A stretch of DNA of 64,000 bases from Pantoea brenneri. GTDB taxonomy: Bacteria > Pseudomonadota > Gammaproteobacteria > Enterobacterales > Enterobacteriaceae. The stretch covers positions 62,001-126,000 of the forward strand of contig MIEI01000001.1 in NCBI GenBank assembly GCA_002095305.1, in the 5' to 3' direction. The first letter of the stretch is position 1. The number at the start of each line of letters is the position of its first letter. The notes below the pieces were generated by a model that saw only the letters and a program-made list of their open reading frames with translations, did not search any database and was not told the DNA's origin. This document shows, one piece after another, positions 35,636 through 44,793 of the stretch. The position numbers were made by a program, and so were the translations under genes.

Positions 35636-37546
35636 TTATTTCTTGTTGTCTTTCACTTCTTCGAATTCAGCGTCGACAACGTCGTCATCTTTCTTCGCTG
35701 ACGCATCGCCGGCATCCGCCGCACCCGCCTGAGACTGCTGTGCTGCTTCCATCAGTTTGCCGGACACTTCCATCAGCGCCTGCATTTTGGCGTCGATTTC
35801 CGCTTTATCTTCGCCTTTCAGCGCGGTTTCCAGTGCAGCCAGCGCAGCTTCGATAGGTGCTTTATCGTCAGCGGTCAGTTTGTCGCCCGCTTCATCCAGC
35901 TGCTTACGCGTGCTGTGGGCAATCTGGTCACCCTGGTTACGCGTCTGTACCAGCTCTTCGAACTTACGGTCAGATTCGGCGTTCGCTTCCGCGTCGCGCA
36001 CCATTTTTTCGATCTCTTCATCGTTCAGACCAGAAGAGGCTTTAATGGTGATTTTCTGCTCTTTACCGCTGTTCTTATCTTTCGCTGACACGTGCAGGAT
36101 ACCGTCCGCATCGATGTCGAAGGTCACTTCGATCTGCGGCATACCGCGCGGTGCAGCCTGGATACCGTCGAGGTTGAACTGGCCCAGTGACTTGTTGTCA
36201 TTGGCGCGCTTACGCTCACCCTGCAGCACGTGAATGGTCACGGCTGACTGGTTATCTTCAGCAGTTGAGAACACCTGGCTGTGCTTGGTCGGGATCGTGG
36301 TGTTCTTGCTGATCAGCGACGTCATCACGCCACCCATGGTTTCGATACCCAGTGACAGTGGGGTAACGTCCAGCAGCAGCACATCTTTCACGTCGCCGCC
36401 CAGTACACCACCCTGAACCGCTGCACCCACTGCAACCGCTTCATCCGGGTTCACGTCTTTACGTGGCTCTTTACCAAAGAACTCAGTCACTTTGGCCTGA
36501 ACCAGTGGCATACGAGTCTGACCACCGACCAGGATAACGTCGTTGATGTCAGAAACGGACAGACCGGCATCCTGCAGCGCAACTTTCAGCGGCGCGATAG
36601 AACGGGCAACCAGATCTTCGACCAGTGATTCCAGCTTCGCACGCGTCACTTTGATGTTCAGGTGTTTAGGACCGGTCGCATCAGCCGTGATGTACGGCAG
36701 GTTCACGTCGGTCTGCTGAGCAGAAGAGAGCTCGATTTTCGCTTTTTCTGCCGCTTCTTTCAGACGCTGCATCGCCAGCGGATCGTTGTGCAGATCGATG
36801 CCCTGATCTTTCTTAAATTCAGCCACCAGGTAGTTGATCAGGCGGCTATCGAAGTCTTCACCACCGAGGTGAGTATCACCGTTGGTTGCCAGTACTTCGA
36901 AGGTTTTCTCGCCGTCAACTTCGTCGATCTCAATGATTGAGATATCGAAGGTACCGCCACCCAGGTCGTAAACTGCGATGGTGCGGTTGCCCTGGCCTTT
37001 ATCCAGACCATACGCCAGCGCTGCTGCCGTTGGTTCGTTGATAATACGCTTAACTTCCAGACCCGCGATACGGCCGGCATCTTTGGTCGCCTGACGCTGC
37101 GCATCGTTAAAGTAGGCCGGAACGGTAATAACGGCTTCAGTTACTGGCTCACCGAGGTAATCTTCGGCGGTTTTCTTCATTTTTTTCAGCACTTCAGCAG
37201 AGATCTGCGGCGGTGCCATTTTCTGACCTTTCACTTCCAGCCAGGCGTCACCGTTGTCTGCATTGGTGATTTTGTACGGCATGATTTTAATGTCACGCTG
37301 TACTTCTTCGTCCTGGAAGCGACGACCGATCAGACGCTTAATCGCGAACAGGGTGTTCTGCGGGTTGGTCACTGCCTGACGTTTAGCCGGTTGACCGACC
37401 AGAGTTTCGCCGTCCTGCGTGTAAGCAATAATTGAAGGCGTGGTGCGATCGCCCTCGGCATTCTCCAGCACGCGTGCTTTAGTGCCATCCATGATCGCAA
37501 CACAAGAGTTGGTTGTACCCAGGTCAATACCAATAATCTTACCCAT
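35636..37546 (-). CDS. dnaK: Chaperone protein DnaK (Hsp70)
   Basis: ATP-dependent chaperone for folding and disaggregation, and negative regulator of sigma-32. The 636 residues open with [17 protein letters not shown] and contain phosphate motifs [13 protein letters not shown] and LVGGQTRMP. The linker [15 protein letters not shown] lies near residue 388, followed by the substrate-binding domain and the C-terminal tail [17 protein letters not shown]. Transcription starts from the sigma-32 promoter at 37671-37701. Confidence 0.98.
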   Translation of the reverse strand: MGKIIGIDLGTTNSCVAIMDGTKARVLENAEGDRTTPSIIAYTQDGETLVGQPAKRQAVTNPQNTLFAIKRLIGRRFQDEEVQRDIKIMPYKITNADNGDAWLEVKGQKMAPPQISAEVLKKMKKTAEDYLGEPVTEAVITVPAYFNDAQRQATKDAGRIAGLEVKRIINEPTAAALAYGLDKGQGNRTIAVYDLGGGTFDISIIEIDEVDGEKTFEVLATNGDTHLGGEDFDSRLINYLVAEFKKDQGIDLHNDPLAMQRLKEAAEKAKIELSSAQQTDVNLPYITADATGPKHLNIKVTRAKLESLVEDLVARSIAPLKVALQDAGLSVSDINDVILVGGQTRMPLVQAKVTEFFGKEPRKDVNPDEAVAVGAAVQGGVLGGDVKDVLLLDVTPLSLGIETMGGVMTSLISKNTTIPTKHSQVFSTAEDNQSAVTIHVLQGERKRANDNKSLGQFNLDGIQAAPRGMPQIEVTFDIDADGILHVSAKDKNSGKEQKITIKASSGLNDEEIEKMVRDAEANAESDRKFEELVQTRNQGDQIAHSTRKQLDEAGDKLTADDKAPIEAALAALETALKGEDKAEIDAKMQALMEVSGKLMEAAQQSQAGAADAGDASAKKDDDVVDAEFEEVKDNKK

Positions 37547-37848
37547 CTAAACATCTCCCACTTAAATTCGTTGCCAATTTGGGTTGTGAACCTTTTATGT
37601 GGGCGAGTTGTTTGCATTCAACCTGCCAGCACATGCTTTTTTTCCAACGTTCACAACGCTCGATGACAAGTAAATGGGGCCGCTTCGATGCGCATCAAGG
37701 GTTAAACCAAAAAAAATTTTTCAATATTGGCCCTGTTGGGATCAAAGACCGTGGGCAGGACACTGAATATGATGCGGCGCTCTGCTCACCTCGCGGATCG
37801 AGGCTGAGACCTTTTTATCATCAATGATCATTTTACCGCCGAGGAACT
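37547..37848 (-). promoter_or_regulatory. dnaK / satP divergent intergenic region
   Basis: 302 bases without a gene. It contains the sigma-32 promoter of dnaK and a long dnaK leader, and on the other side presumably the satP promoter, for which I see no strong consensus. Confidence 0.5.
37671..37701 (-). promoter_or_regulatory. Sigma-32 (heat-shock) promoter of dnaK
   Basis: Minus strand CCCTTGATG (-35), a 13-base spacer and CCCCATTTA (-10). Both elements match the heat-shock consensus and, from memory, the E. coli dnaK P1 promoter. It lies about 125 bases upstream of the dnaK start. Confidence 0.85.
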
Positions 37849-38418
37849 ATGGCAAATTCAACACTGGCTAACCCTGCCCCGCTGGGATTAATGGGATTTG
37901 GCATGACAACCATCCTGTTAAATCTGCACAACTCGGGCCTGTTCGCCATGGACGTGGCGATTCTGGCCACCGGCATTTTTTATGGCGGTATTGCGCAGGT
38001 GCTGGCCGGACTGCTGGAATACAAAAAGAACAATACCTTTGGGCTGACCGCGTTTACCTCTTACGGCATGTTCTGGCTGAGCTTTGTGGCGATACTGTTG
38101 CTGCCGCAAATGGGCCTGACAAAAGCCACTGACCCACACTTTCTGGGAGCCTGGCTGGCCCTGTGGGGCATCTTCACGCTCTTTATGTTCGTCGGGACGC
38201 TGAAGGGTGCGCGGATGCTGCAGTTTGTGTTTGCCTCGCTCACGCTGCTGTTTGCCCTGCTGGCGGTAGCGCATCTCGCCGATCTGCCGGCTCTGGTGCC
38301 GTATGCCGGCTGGGTGGGTATCGTCTGTGGTGCCAGCGCCTGTTATCTGGCCATGGGTGAAGTGCTGAACGAAACCTTCGACCGTACCATTCTGCCGATT
38401 GGCGCAAAGCCGGTCTGA
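37849..38418 (+). CDS. satP: Acetate/succinate:H+ symporter SatP
   Basis: Small inner-membrane uptake protein of the AceTr (GPR1/FUN34/YaaH) family for acetate and succinate. The 189 residues have six hydrophobic segments and the family signature NPAPLGLMGFGMTT (residues 8-21). FYGGIAQVLAGLLEYKKNNTFG, split across residues 44-65, also agrees with E. coli YaaH. It lies divergently from dnaK and converges on the MFS gene across a strong hairpin. Confidence 0.94.
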   Translation: MANSTLANPAPLGLMGFGMTTILLNLHNSGLFAMDVAILATGIFYGGIAQVLAGLLEYKKNNTFGLTAFTSYGMFWLSFVAILLLPQMGLTKATDPHFLGAWLALWGIFTLFMFVGTLKGARMLQFVFASLTLLFALLAVAHLADLPALVPYAGWVGIVCGASACYLAMGEVLNETFDRTILPIGAKPV

Positions 38419-38426
38419 TTGCGTTA

Positions 38427-38451
38427 ACACGCGGAGCCCGGCTCCGCGTGT
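38427..38451. terminator. Perfect hairpin between convergent satP and the MFS gene
   Basis: Eleven-base perfect arms ACACGCGGAGC and GCTCCGCGTGT with a three-base loop and no U-run. It probably forms the 3' end structure of both transcripts. Confidence 0.55.
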
Positions 38452-38456
38452 CGCTA

Positions 38457-39764
38457 CTACGCCTGTTTCACCGCCTCAGGCAGGCCAGGCGCATGGCTGA
38501 TATCACGCCGCAGCCAAATCCCGGTAACCAGTCCTGCCAGCGCCAGCGCCATCACATACCAGCACGGTGCCATCACTGAAACATTCATCAGCAACGACAC
38601 ACAGATCGGCGTCAGGCCGCCAAAGATCGCATAGGAAAGATTGTAGGAAAAAGAGAGTCCGGTGAAGCGCACTTCCGGCGGAAAGGCCCGCACCATCACA
38701 AACGGCACCACGCCGACCACGCCGACGCTCAGCCCGACCAGCCCATACAGCAGGAACAGCTGCTGCGGATAGAGTGCGGTCAGGTGATAAAACTGCCAGC
38801 TGCAAAGTGCCAGCAGCACACTACCGGCACACAGCGTACGGCTGGCACCAAAACGGTCAGCCGCCATACCGGCAATAATACAGCCGAAGCAGAGCATAAT
38901 AGTGGCGATGCTGTTGGCCTGCAGGGTCAGCGCAGGCGCCATCCCTTGCTGCTTCTGCAGCCAGACCGGTGACATCAGGATCACCACCACAATGCAGGCG
39001 GAGAGCAGCCAGGTCAGCAGCATTGAGATCACAATCGATTTCTTATGATTCGCCAGCACGGTTTTCAGCGGCAGGGTTTCGGCCAGCGCTTTGCGCTGCT
39101 GCATCTCAGTAAACACCGGCGTTTCATGCAGCCAGCGACGCAGGTACATCGCAGCCAGTCCAAACAGGCCGCCGAGGAAGAACGGGATACGCCAGCCGCC
39201 ATCATGAATCGCCTGCGGTGACAGTGAAGTATTGATCAGCGTCGCCACCACCGAACCCAGCAGAATACCGACGGTCAGCCCGGCCGTCAGCGTGCCGCAG
39301 GCGATGCCGATGCGTTTATAGGGCACATGCTCAGCGACAAATACCCAGGCGCCCGGCACTTCGCCACCAATCGCCGCTCCCTGCAACATGCGCATCAGCA
39401 GCATCAGCAACGGTGCGGCGATACCGATAGTCTGATAAGTCGGTAGCGCGCCCATCATCAGTGTCGGTAACGCCATCAGCAAGATGCTCAGACTGAACAT
39501 CTTTTTACGCCCGACCTTATCGCCAAAGTGCGCCATGATGATGCCGCCCAGCGGACGCGCCAGATAACCTGCCGCAAAGATGCCAAAGGTTTGCAGCTGA
39601 CGCAGCCATTCCGGCATGTCGGCGGGGAAAAACAGTTCGCCAATCACCGTGGCGAAGAAGACAAAAATAATGAAGTCGTAAAATTCCAGCGCGCCGCCCA
39701 GAGCGGCCAGCGCCAGCGTTTTGTAATCTTTGCCAGTCAGGCGCTGAGCAGGTGTCGGATTCAT
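38457..39764 (-). CDS. MFS transporter, metabolite:H+ symporter type
   Basis: A 435-residue, 12-span major facilitator. The inter-helix motif HFGDKVGRKKMF (loop 2-3), RMLQGAAIGGEVPGAWVFVAEH (helices 4-5) and RRWLHETPVF place it in the metabolite:H+ symporter group with ProP, KgtP, ShiA and YhjE. The substrate cannot be read from the sequence; compatible solutes or organic acids are typical of the group. It is flanked by satP and mog, a position with no counterpart in the E. coli K-12 map as I know it, so it is an accessory insertion or a loss in E. coli. Confidence 0.8.
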   Translation of the reverse strand: MNPTPAQRLTGKDYKTLALAALGGALEFYDFIIFVFFATVIGELFFPADMPEWLRQLQTFGIFAAGYLARPLGGIIMAHFGDKVGRKKMFSLSILLMALPTLMMGALPTYQTIGIAAPLLMLLMRMLQGAAIGGEVPGAWVFVAEHVPYKRIGIACGTLTAGLTVGILLGSVVATLINTSLSPQAIHDGGWRIPFFLGGLFGLAAMYLRRWLHETPVFTEMQQRKALAETLPLKTVLANHKKSIVISMLLTWLLSACIVVVILMSPVWLQKQQGMAPALTLQANSIATIMLCFGCIIAGMAADRFGASRTLCAGSVLLALCSWQFYHLTALYPQQLFLLYGLVGLSVGVVGVVPFVMVRAFPPEVRFTGLSFSYNLSYAIFGGLTPICVSLLMNVSVMAPCWYVMALALAGLVTGIWLRRDISHAPGLPEAVKQA

Positions 39765-39869
39765 AATATTCCACAGGCAAAAGAAAAAGGTTGTAAAGCT
39801 GGGCTTACTATACCGTCAATCTTTTGCCACACCAGTCAGGCTGTAGCTTATGCCTGAAATGCGGAATAT

Positions 39870-40457
39870 TTAGTTATTTATCTCACGTATCGCGCTTTTA
39901 GGCCGAAAAGCTGCTACCACTTCGGCGTGCGTTTCGACGTACGGCCCTTCCAGCAACTGTAAACAATAAGGTACGGACGCGAAGATACCGTGCACCTTCA
40001 CCTTGCCCTGCTGGTCCTTCAATCCTTCCAACGTCTCTTTAATCGACTTTGGCTGGCCGGGCAGGTTGAGGATCAACGACTGCTTACGGATCACGCCGAC
40101 CTGACGCGACAGAATGGCGGTTGGCACAAACTGCAGGCTGATCTGGCGCATCTGCTCACCAAAACCGGGCATTTCACGGTCGGCGACGGCTAAGGTGGCG
40201 TCGGGTGTAACGTCACGTCGTGCCGGTCCGGTACCACCGGTGGTCAGCACCAGATGGCAGAAACGCTCATCAACCAGTTCACAAATGGCCTGCTCAATCA
40301 TCGGTTGCTCATCCGGCACCAGCCGTGACTCAATCTCAAATGGCGTGCTGATGGCGCTGCTCAGCCAGCTTTCCAGCGCCGGAATGCCCTGATCCTGATA
40401 GATGCCGTTGGCGGCGCGATCGGACACCGAGATCAGGCCTATGCGTAGTGTGTTCAT
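39870..40457 (-). CDS. mog: Molybdopterin adenylyltransferase
   Basis: Adenylylates molybdopterin so that MoeA can insert molybdate. The 195 residues begin MNTLRIGLISVSDRAANGIYQDQG, with TTGGTGPARRDVTPDATL near residue 72 as the MPT-binding signature, and end VVAAFRPKSAIREINN. The longer frame up to 40580 is rejected because it adds 41 residues not found in relatives and runs into the talB 3' end. Confidence 0.95.
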   Translation of the reverse strand: MNTLRIGLISVSDRAANGIYQDQGIPALESWLSSAISTPFEIESRLVPDEQPMIEQAICELVDERFCHLVLTTGGTGPARRDVTPDATLAVADREMPGFGEQMRQISLQFVPTAILSRQVGVIRKQSLILNLPGQPKSIKETLEGLKDQQGKVKVHGIFASVPYCLQLLEGPYVETHAEVVAAFRPKSAIREINN

Positions 40458-40539
40458 GATTATGTTCGCTGTGATGTACCGCTGTGCGGCAGAAAAAAAG
40501 GGAAGAGCAGAAAGGATAATACAAAGCGAAAGTGACGGA

Positions 40540-40573
40540 AAAGGGAAACCGTGACGGACGGTGCCGTCACGGT
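40540..40573 (-). terminator. Intrinsic terminator candidate after talB
   Basis: Ten-base perfect stem ACCGTGACGG (40548-40557) with CCGTCACGGT (40564-40573). On the minus strand it is followed by TTTCCCTTTT. The right arm begins 7 bases past the talB stop. Confidence 0.55.
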
Positions 40574-40579
40574 GAATCA

Positions 40580-41533
40580 TTACAGCAGTTCTGCCAGCAT
40601 TTTCTCAAGTTTGCCCTGATCAACGGCAAAATTGCGGATACCTTCCGCCAGTTTCGCCACCGCCATTGGGTCCTGGTTGTGCTGCCACAGGAACTCAGAC
40701 TCGGTCATTTTAGCCGGACGCGCTTTCACTTCGCCGCTGTAGCTCAGTTTACGCTCCAGTGTGCCTTCGCTCTCTGCCAGCTCTTTCAGCAGCGCAGGTG
40801 AAATGGTCAGACGGTCACAGCCAGCCAGCTCGATGATTTCGCCAACGTTACGGAAGCTGGCGCCCATCACCACGGTTTCATAGCCGTGCTGCTTGTAGTA
40901 GTTGTAGATTTCAGAGACGGAAACCACGCCTGGATCTTCGTGTGCCGCATACTCTTTCTTATCGGTGTTGGCTTTGTACCAGTCGAGGATACGGCCAACA
41001 AACGGTGAAATCAGGAACACGCCCGCTTCGGCACAGGCACGGGCCTGAGCGAAGGAGAACAGCAGCGTCAGGTTACAGTTGATGCCCTCTTTTTCCAGCT
41101 GTTCCGCCGCGCGGATACCCTGCCAGGTTGAGGCCAGTTTGATCAGAATGCGGTCGTTGCTGATGCCGGCATCGTTATAGAGTTTGATCAGGCTGCGGGC
41201 TTTAGCGATGCTGCCTTCAGTATCGTAAGAGAGACGGGCATCGACTTCAGTCGAGATGCGGCCCGGGATCAGCTTAAGAATTTCCAGACCAATGTTAACT
41301 GCCAGCTTGTCAGAAACCAGCTGCAACTGCTCTTCTTTGTTGCTGCTCTGCTCACGCGCCCAGCCGATCGCTTCATCGATCAGTTTGCGGTATTCAGGGA
41401 TTTGTGCGGCGTTGAGAATCAGAGAAGGGTTGGTGGTAGCGTCTTGCGGCTGATACAGCTTCATGGCTGCAATATCACCGGTGTCGGCTACCACGGTGGT
41501 GAGCTGACGCAGGGAAGTAAGTTTGTCCGTCAT
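40580..41533 (-). CDS. talB: Transaldolase B
   Basis: Pentose phosphate enzyme that moves a dihydroxyacetone unit between sedoheptulose 7-phosphate and glyceraldehyde 3-phosphate. The 317 residues begin [20 protein letters not shown] and contain [10 protein letters not shown] near residue 31. The Schiff-base lysine is in [16 protein letters not shown] near 132, and [10 protein letters not shown] lies near 225. Length equals E. coli TalB. It lies between mog and the divergent yaaA. Confidence 0.97.
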   Translation of the reverse strand: MTDKLTSLRQLTTVVADTGDIAAMKLYQPQDATTNPSLILNAAQIPEYRKLIDEAIGWAREQSSNKEEQLQLVSDKLAVNIGLEILKLIPGRISTEVDARLSYDTEGSIAKARSLIKLYNDAGISNDRILIKLASTWQGIRAAEQLEKEGINCNLTLLFSFAQARACAEAGVFLISPFVGRILDWYKANTDKKEYAAHEDPGVVSVSEIYNYYKQHGYETVVMGASFRNVGEIIELAGCDRLTISPALLKELAESEGTLERKLSYSGEVKARPAKMTESEFLWQHNQDPMAVAKLAEGIRNFAVDQGKLEKMLAELL

Positions 41534-41742
41534 GTTCTTTTCTCTTAGTTAACTGTCAGGGTGAAAAAAGGCTGTTGCGATAATATCACGCGGCACCGGT
41601 GGCGCAAGGTCAGGGAATGCCGTTTACCCTCGCCTGAACAAATCGGTGTGATTCGTCATTCTTTACGCCTTTTTTGTTACACTGCGCAGCTATACCCACT
41701 GCCAATGCCCTGTAAAACCAGGTGTTAACCGAGGAAGCAACT

Positions 41743-42516
41743 ATGTTGATGGTGATCTCGCCCGCCAAGACGCTGGATTATGAAAGTCCGCTGGCGACCC
41801 CGCGCTTTACCCAGCCGGCCCTGTTAGAAAAGTCACAACAGCTGATTGAGATTGCGCGCGATCTGTCACCCGCCAACATCGCCTCGTTAATGGGGATCAG
41901 CGACAAACTGGCCCACCTCAACGCCGAGCGTTTCAATAGCTGGCAGCCTGATTTCACCCCGGACAACGCCCGTCAGGCGATTCTGGCGTTTAAAGGCGAT
42001 GTGTATACCGGTTTACAGGCAGAGACCTTCAGCGATCAGGATTTCGACTTTGCTCAGCAGCATTTGCGTATGCTGTCAGGTCTGTATGGCGTACTGCGTC
42101 CGCTCGACCTGATGCAGCCCTATCGGCTGGAGATGGGCATCCGGCTGGCCAATCCAGCGGGCAAAGATCTCTACAGCTTCTGGGGCGATTTACTGACTGA
42201 GACGCTGAATGCGGCACTGGCGGAACAGGGTGATGCGGTGCTGATTAACCTCGCGTCAGACGAGTACTTCAAAGCGGTCAAAGCGAAGAAACTGCAGGCA
42301 CAGGTGATCAAGCCGGTCTTCCTCGATCAGAAAAACGGCAGTTATAAAGTGATCAGCTTCTACGCCAAGAAAGCGCGTGGATTGATGAGTCGCTATGTGA
42401 TTCAGCAGCGCCTGACGCGACCGGAGCAGCTGAAGCAGTTTGATCTGGAGGGTTACTGCTTTGATGCCGCCAGCAGCAGCGAGACTGAGCTGGTCTTCAA
42501 ACGCGCCGAACAGTAA
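41743..42516 (+). CDS. yaaA: Peroxide stress protein YaaA
   Basis: DUF328/UPF0246 protein that lowers free iron during hydrogen peroxide stress in E. coli (an OxyR-regulated gene there). The 257 residues show [15 protein letters not shown] at the start, [14 protein letters not shown] and [18 protein letters not shown] in the middle, and the C-terminal [15 protein letters not shown]. The ATG at 41743 follows GAGGAAG; the ATG at 41722 adds seven residues not seen in relatives. Confidence 0.93.
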   Translation: MLMVISPAKTLDYESPLATPRFTQPALLEKSQQLIEIARDLSPANIASLMGISDKLAHLNAERFNSWQPDFTPDNARQAILAFKGDVYTGLQAETFSDQDFDFAQQHLRMLSGLYGVLRPLDLMQPYRLEMGIRLANPAGKDLYSFWGDLLTETLNAALAEQGDAVLINLASDEYFKAVKAKKLQAQVIKPVFLDQKNGSYKVISFYAKKARGLMSRYVIQQRLTRPEQLKQFDLEGYCFDAASSSETELVFKRAEQ

Positions 42517-42526
42517 GCGTCCGTAT

Positions 42527-42560
42527 CGCCTGTGCTGGCCAGCAACGGCAAGCACAGGCG
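42527..42560. terminator. Hairpin between convergent yaaA and thrC
   Basis: Ten-base perfect arms CGCCTGTGCT (42527-42536) and AGCACAGGCG (42551-42560) around a 14-base loop. There is no U-run on either side. Likely a shared transcript end. Confidence 0.5.
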
Positions 42561-42575
42561 GAACCGGGTTCGCGC

Positions 42576-43859
42576 TTATTTCAGTAAAAACGCCCGCAGC
42601 GCGGCAAAATCGGCCTGCATCGGGTGTGACAGCAACGGCAATTCTGCCCGCTCGGCTAACTCTGGCGGCAGTGTCAGCGTCTGCTGCAGAATCTCTTCCA
42701 CGCTCTCTCTGAATTTCGCCGGATGCGCGGTGCCGAGGAACAGACCATATTCCCCTTCCTGCAGCTGATCGCGCAGCAGACGCCAGGCAATTGCAGCGTG
42801 CGGTTCAGAGACATAGCCAATTTCGGCCAGCTCACGCATCGCAGCGCGGGTGGTCTCATCCGAAACGGCACCGTAGGCCAGATCGGTTAAACGCCAGGTC
42901 TTACGACGGAACAGCTCTTCGACGCGCGGCCAGTTGTTTGGCTGGCTGACATCCATCGCATTCGACAAGGTAGACACCGTTAGATTAGGCTGCCACTCAC
43001 CATTCCCCAGGAAGCGCGGCACCGTATCGTTGGCGTTGGTGGCGGCAATAAAGCGCTTGATTGGCAGGCCCAGCGATTTCGCCAGCAGACCGGCAGTCAA
43101 ATCACCAAAGTTACCGCTCGGTACTGACACCACCAGCTGATTCCGCTTCTCTTGTGGCAGCTGGGCGACCGCTTCAAAGTAGTAACAGATCTGCGCCAGC
43201 AGACGGCTGATGTTGATCGAGTTCGCAGAGTTCAGGCCAATCGCCTGCTTCAGTTGCTGATCGTCAAACGCCTGCTTCACCAGCGACTGACAGGCATCAA
43301 AGTCACCGTCGATGGCGATGGTTTCGATGTTGCCGCCCAGGGTACAGAACAGTTTTTCCTGCAGCGGACTGATTTTGCCCTGCGGATAGAGGATCACCAC
43401 CCGCACATTTTTCATGCCGTAAAAGGCGTGCGCCACCGCTGCGCCGGTATCGCCGGAGGTGGCGGTTAAGATGGTGATTTGCTCATCTGAGCCGCTGACG
43501 TAAGCCAGCATCTGGGCCATAAAACGGCCACCGAAATCTTTAAACGCCAGCGTCGGGCCGTGGAACAGCTCAAGGCAGGCGATATCTTCACTGACCGCTT
43601 TGACCGGTGCCGGGAAAGCAAACGCGGCTTCGACGCGCTCGGCCAGCTGGTGGGCCGGAATTTCGTCACCAATATAAGCCGAGAGAATTTTGCTGCTGCG
43701 GCTGACAAAATCCATCTCCAGCATCGCGTCGATGTCGGTCAGTTCAAACTCTGGCAGCTCGAGCGGAAAAAACAGCCCCTGCTGCGAACCCAGACCCTGT
43801 TTCACCGCCTGGGCGAAGCTGACCTGCTCGTTGTGATCCTTAAGATTGTAGAGTTTCAT
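42576..43859 (-). CDS. thrC: Threonine synthase
   Basis: PLP enzyme that turns O-phospho-L-homoserine into threonine. The 427 residues begin MKLYNLKDHNEQVSFAQAV. The PLP-binding lysine is in GPTLAFKDFGGRFMAQML near residue 107, and the phosphate-binding loop is SVPSGNFGDLTAG near 244. It is the last gene of thrLABC, 3 bases after thrB. Confidence 0.97.
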   Translation of the reverse strand: MKLYNLKDHNEQVSFAQAVKQGLGSQQGLFFPLELPEFELTDIDAMLEMDFVSRSSKILSAYIGDEIPAHQLAERVEAAFAFPAPVKAVSEDIACLELFHGPTLAFKDFGGRFMAQMLAYVSGSDEQITILTATSGDTGAAVAHAFYGMKNVRVVILYPQGKISPLQEKLFCTLGGNIETIAIDGDFDACQSLVKQAFDDQQLKQAIGLNSANSINISRLLAQICYYFEAVAQLPQEKRNQLVVSVPSGNFGDLTAGLLAKSLGLPIKRFIAATNANDTVPRFLGNGEWQPNLTVSTLSNAMDVSQPNNWPRVEELFRRKTWRLTDLAYGAVSDETTRAAMRELAEIGYVSEPHAAIAWRLLRDQLQEGEYGLFLGTAHPAKFRESVEEILQQTLTLPPELAERAELPLLSHPMQADFAALRAFLLK

Positions 43860-43862
43860 GCG

Positions 43863-44791
43863 TTATCCCAATTGTCGTGCGCCAGCCGTGTCAAGACGGC
43901 AGATATGGACGAAGCCTTCATCATTCTGCAGATAGTGCTGGCTCAGCCAGTCAGCCATCCGCTGTGCCGTTTCCATCTGATTGCAAACGGCGAAAAGGGT
44001 CGGACCGGAGCCGGAAATACCGCAGGCCAGTGCGCCAATATCCTGCGCGGCCTGTCGCGCTTCGGCAAAGCCGGGCAGCAGGCGGGTGCGATAAGGTTCG
44101 GCAATCACATCCTGCATAAGTTTAGCTGCCAGCTGCGGCTGACGCGTATGGCAGGCATGAATGAAGCCCGCCAGCAGGCGACCGTGCTTGATGCAGTCCT
44201 CTTTGCGGTACTGCGCCGGCAGGATCGCCCGCGCTTCGGCGGTAGAGACTTTAATGCCCGGATAGCCATCACCCACAGCCAGTCATCAAAGCCCGGCACC
44301 GGCTGGCTGATGATGCCATTCTCTTCCAGCATCAGCTGAATGCCGCCGAGGAAGCACGGTGCCACATTATCATAATGGATGCTGCCGGAAATCCGCCCTT
44401 CCAGCTCACCCATCAGGCTCAGCAGCTGGCTGTCGCTGAGCGGTTTGCCGCAGAATTCATTCATCGCCATCAATCCGGCAACCACCGAACAGGCGCTCGA
44501 CCCCAGCCCGGAGCCGATCGGCATGTTCTTCTCCAGCGTCATCGCCACCGGAATCTCTTTACCCACCGCCTCGCAAAACCGCTGCCAGCACTGATAAACG
44601 ATATTCTCTTTGGGATCGGCCGGCAGCTTGCTGACAAAGCGGCCCGCGTTGGTCAGGGTGAAACGATCGGCCGCTTCGACCGAAACGCAGTCGCCCAGCA
44701 GTGAACCATCCACCGGCGATACTGCCGCGCCCAGCACATCAAAGCCGACGCTGACGTTGCCTATTGAGGCCGGTGCATAAATTTTTACCAT
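43863..44791 (-). CDS. thrB: Homoserine kinase, broken by a one-base deletion
   Basis: GHMP-family kinase that phosphorylates homoserine. The N-terminal part starts [21 protein letters not shown] and has the ATP motif [17 protein letters not shown] near residue 91. The C-terminal part has [15 protein letters not shown]. After DDWLWVMA the frame shifts: expected GCT TAT CCG reads GCTATCCG, so one T is missing near 44263-44265, and [20 protein letters not shown] continues in the next frame. Repaired it has 309 residues. It lies between thrA and thrC with 2- and 3-base gaps. A sequence error is the simplest reading, since threonine synthesis needs it. Confidence 0.95.
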
Positions 44792-44793
44792 TA

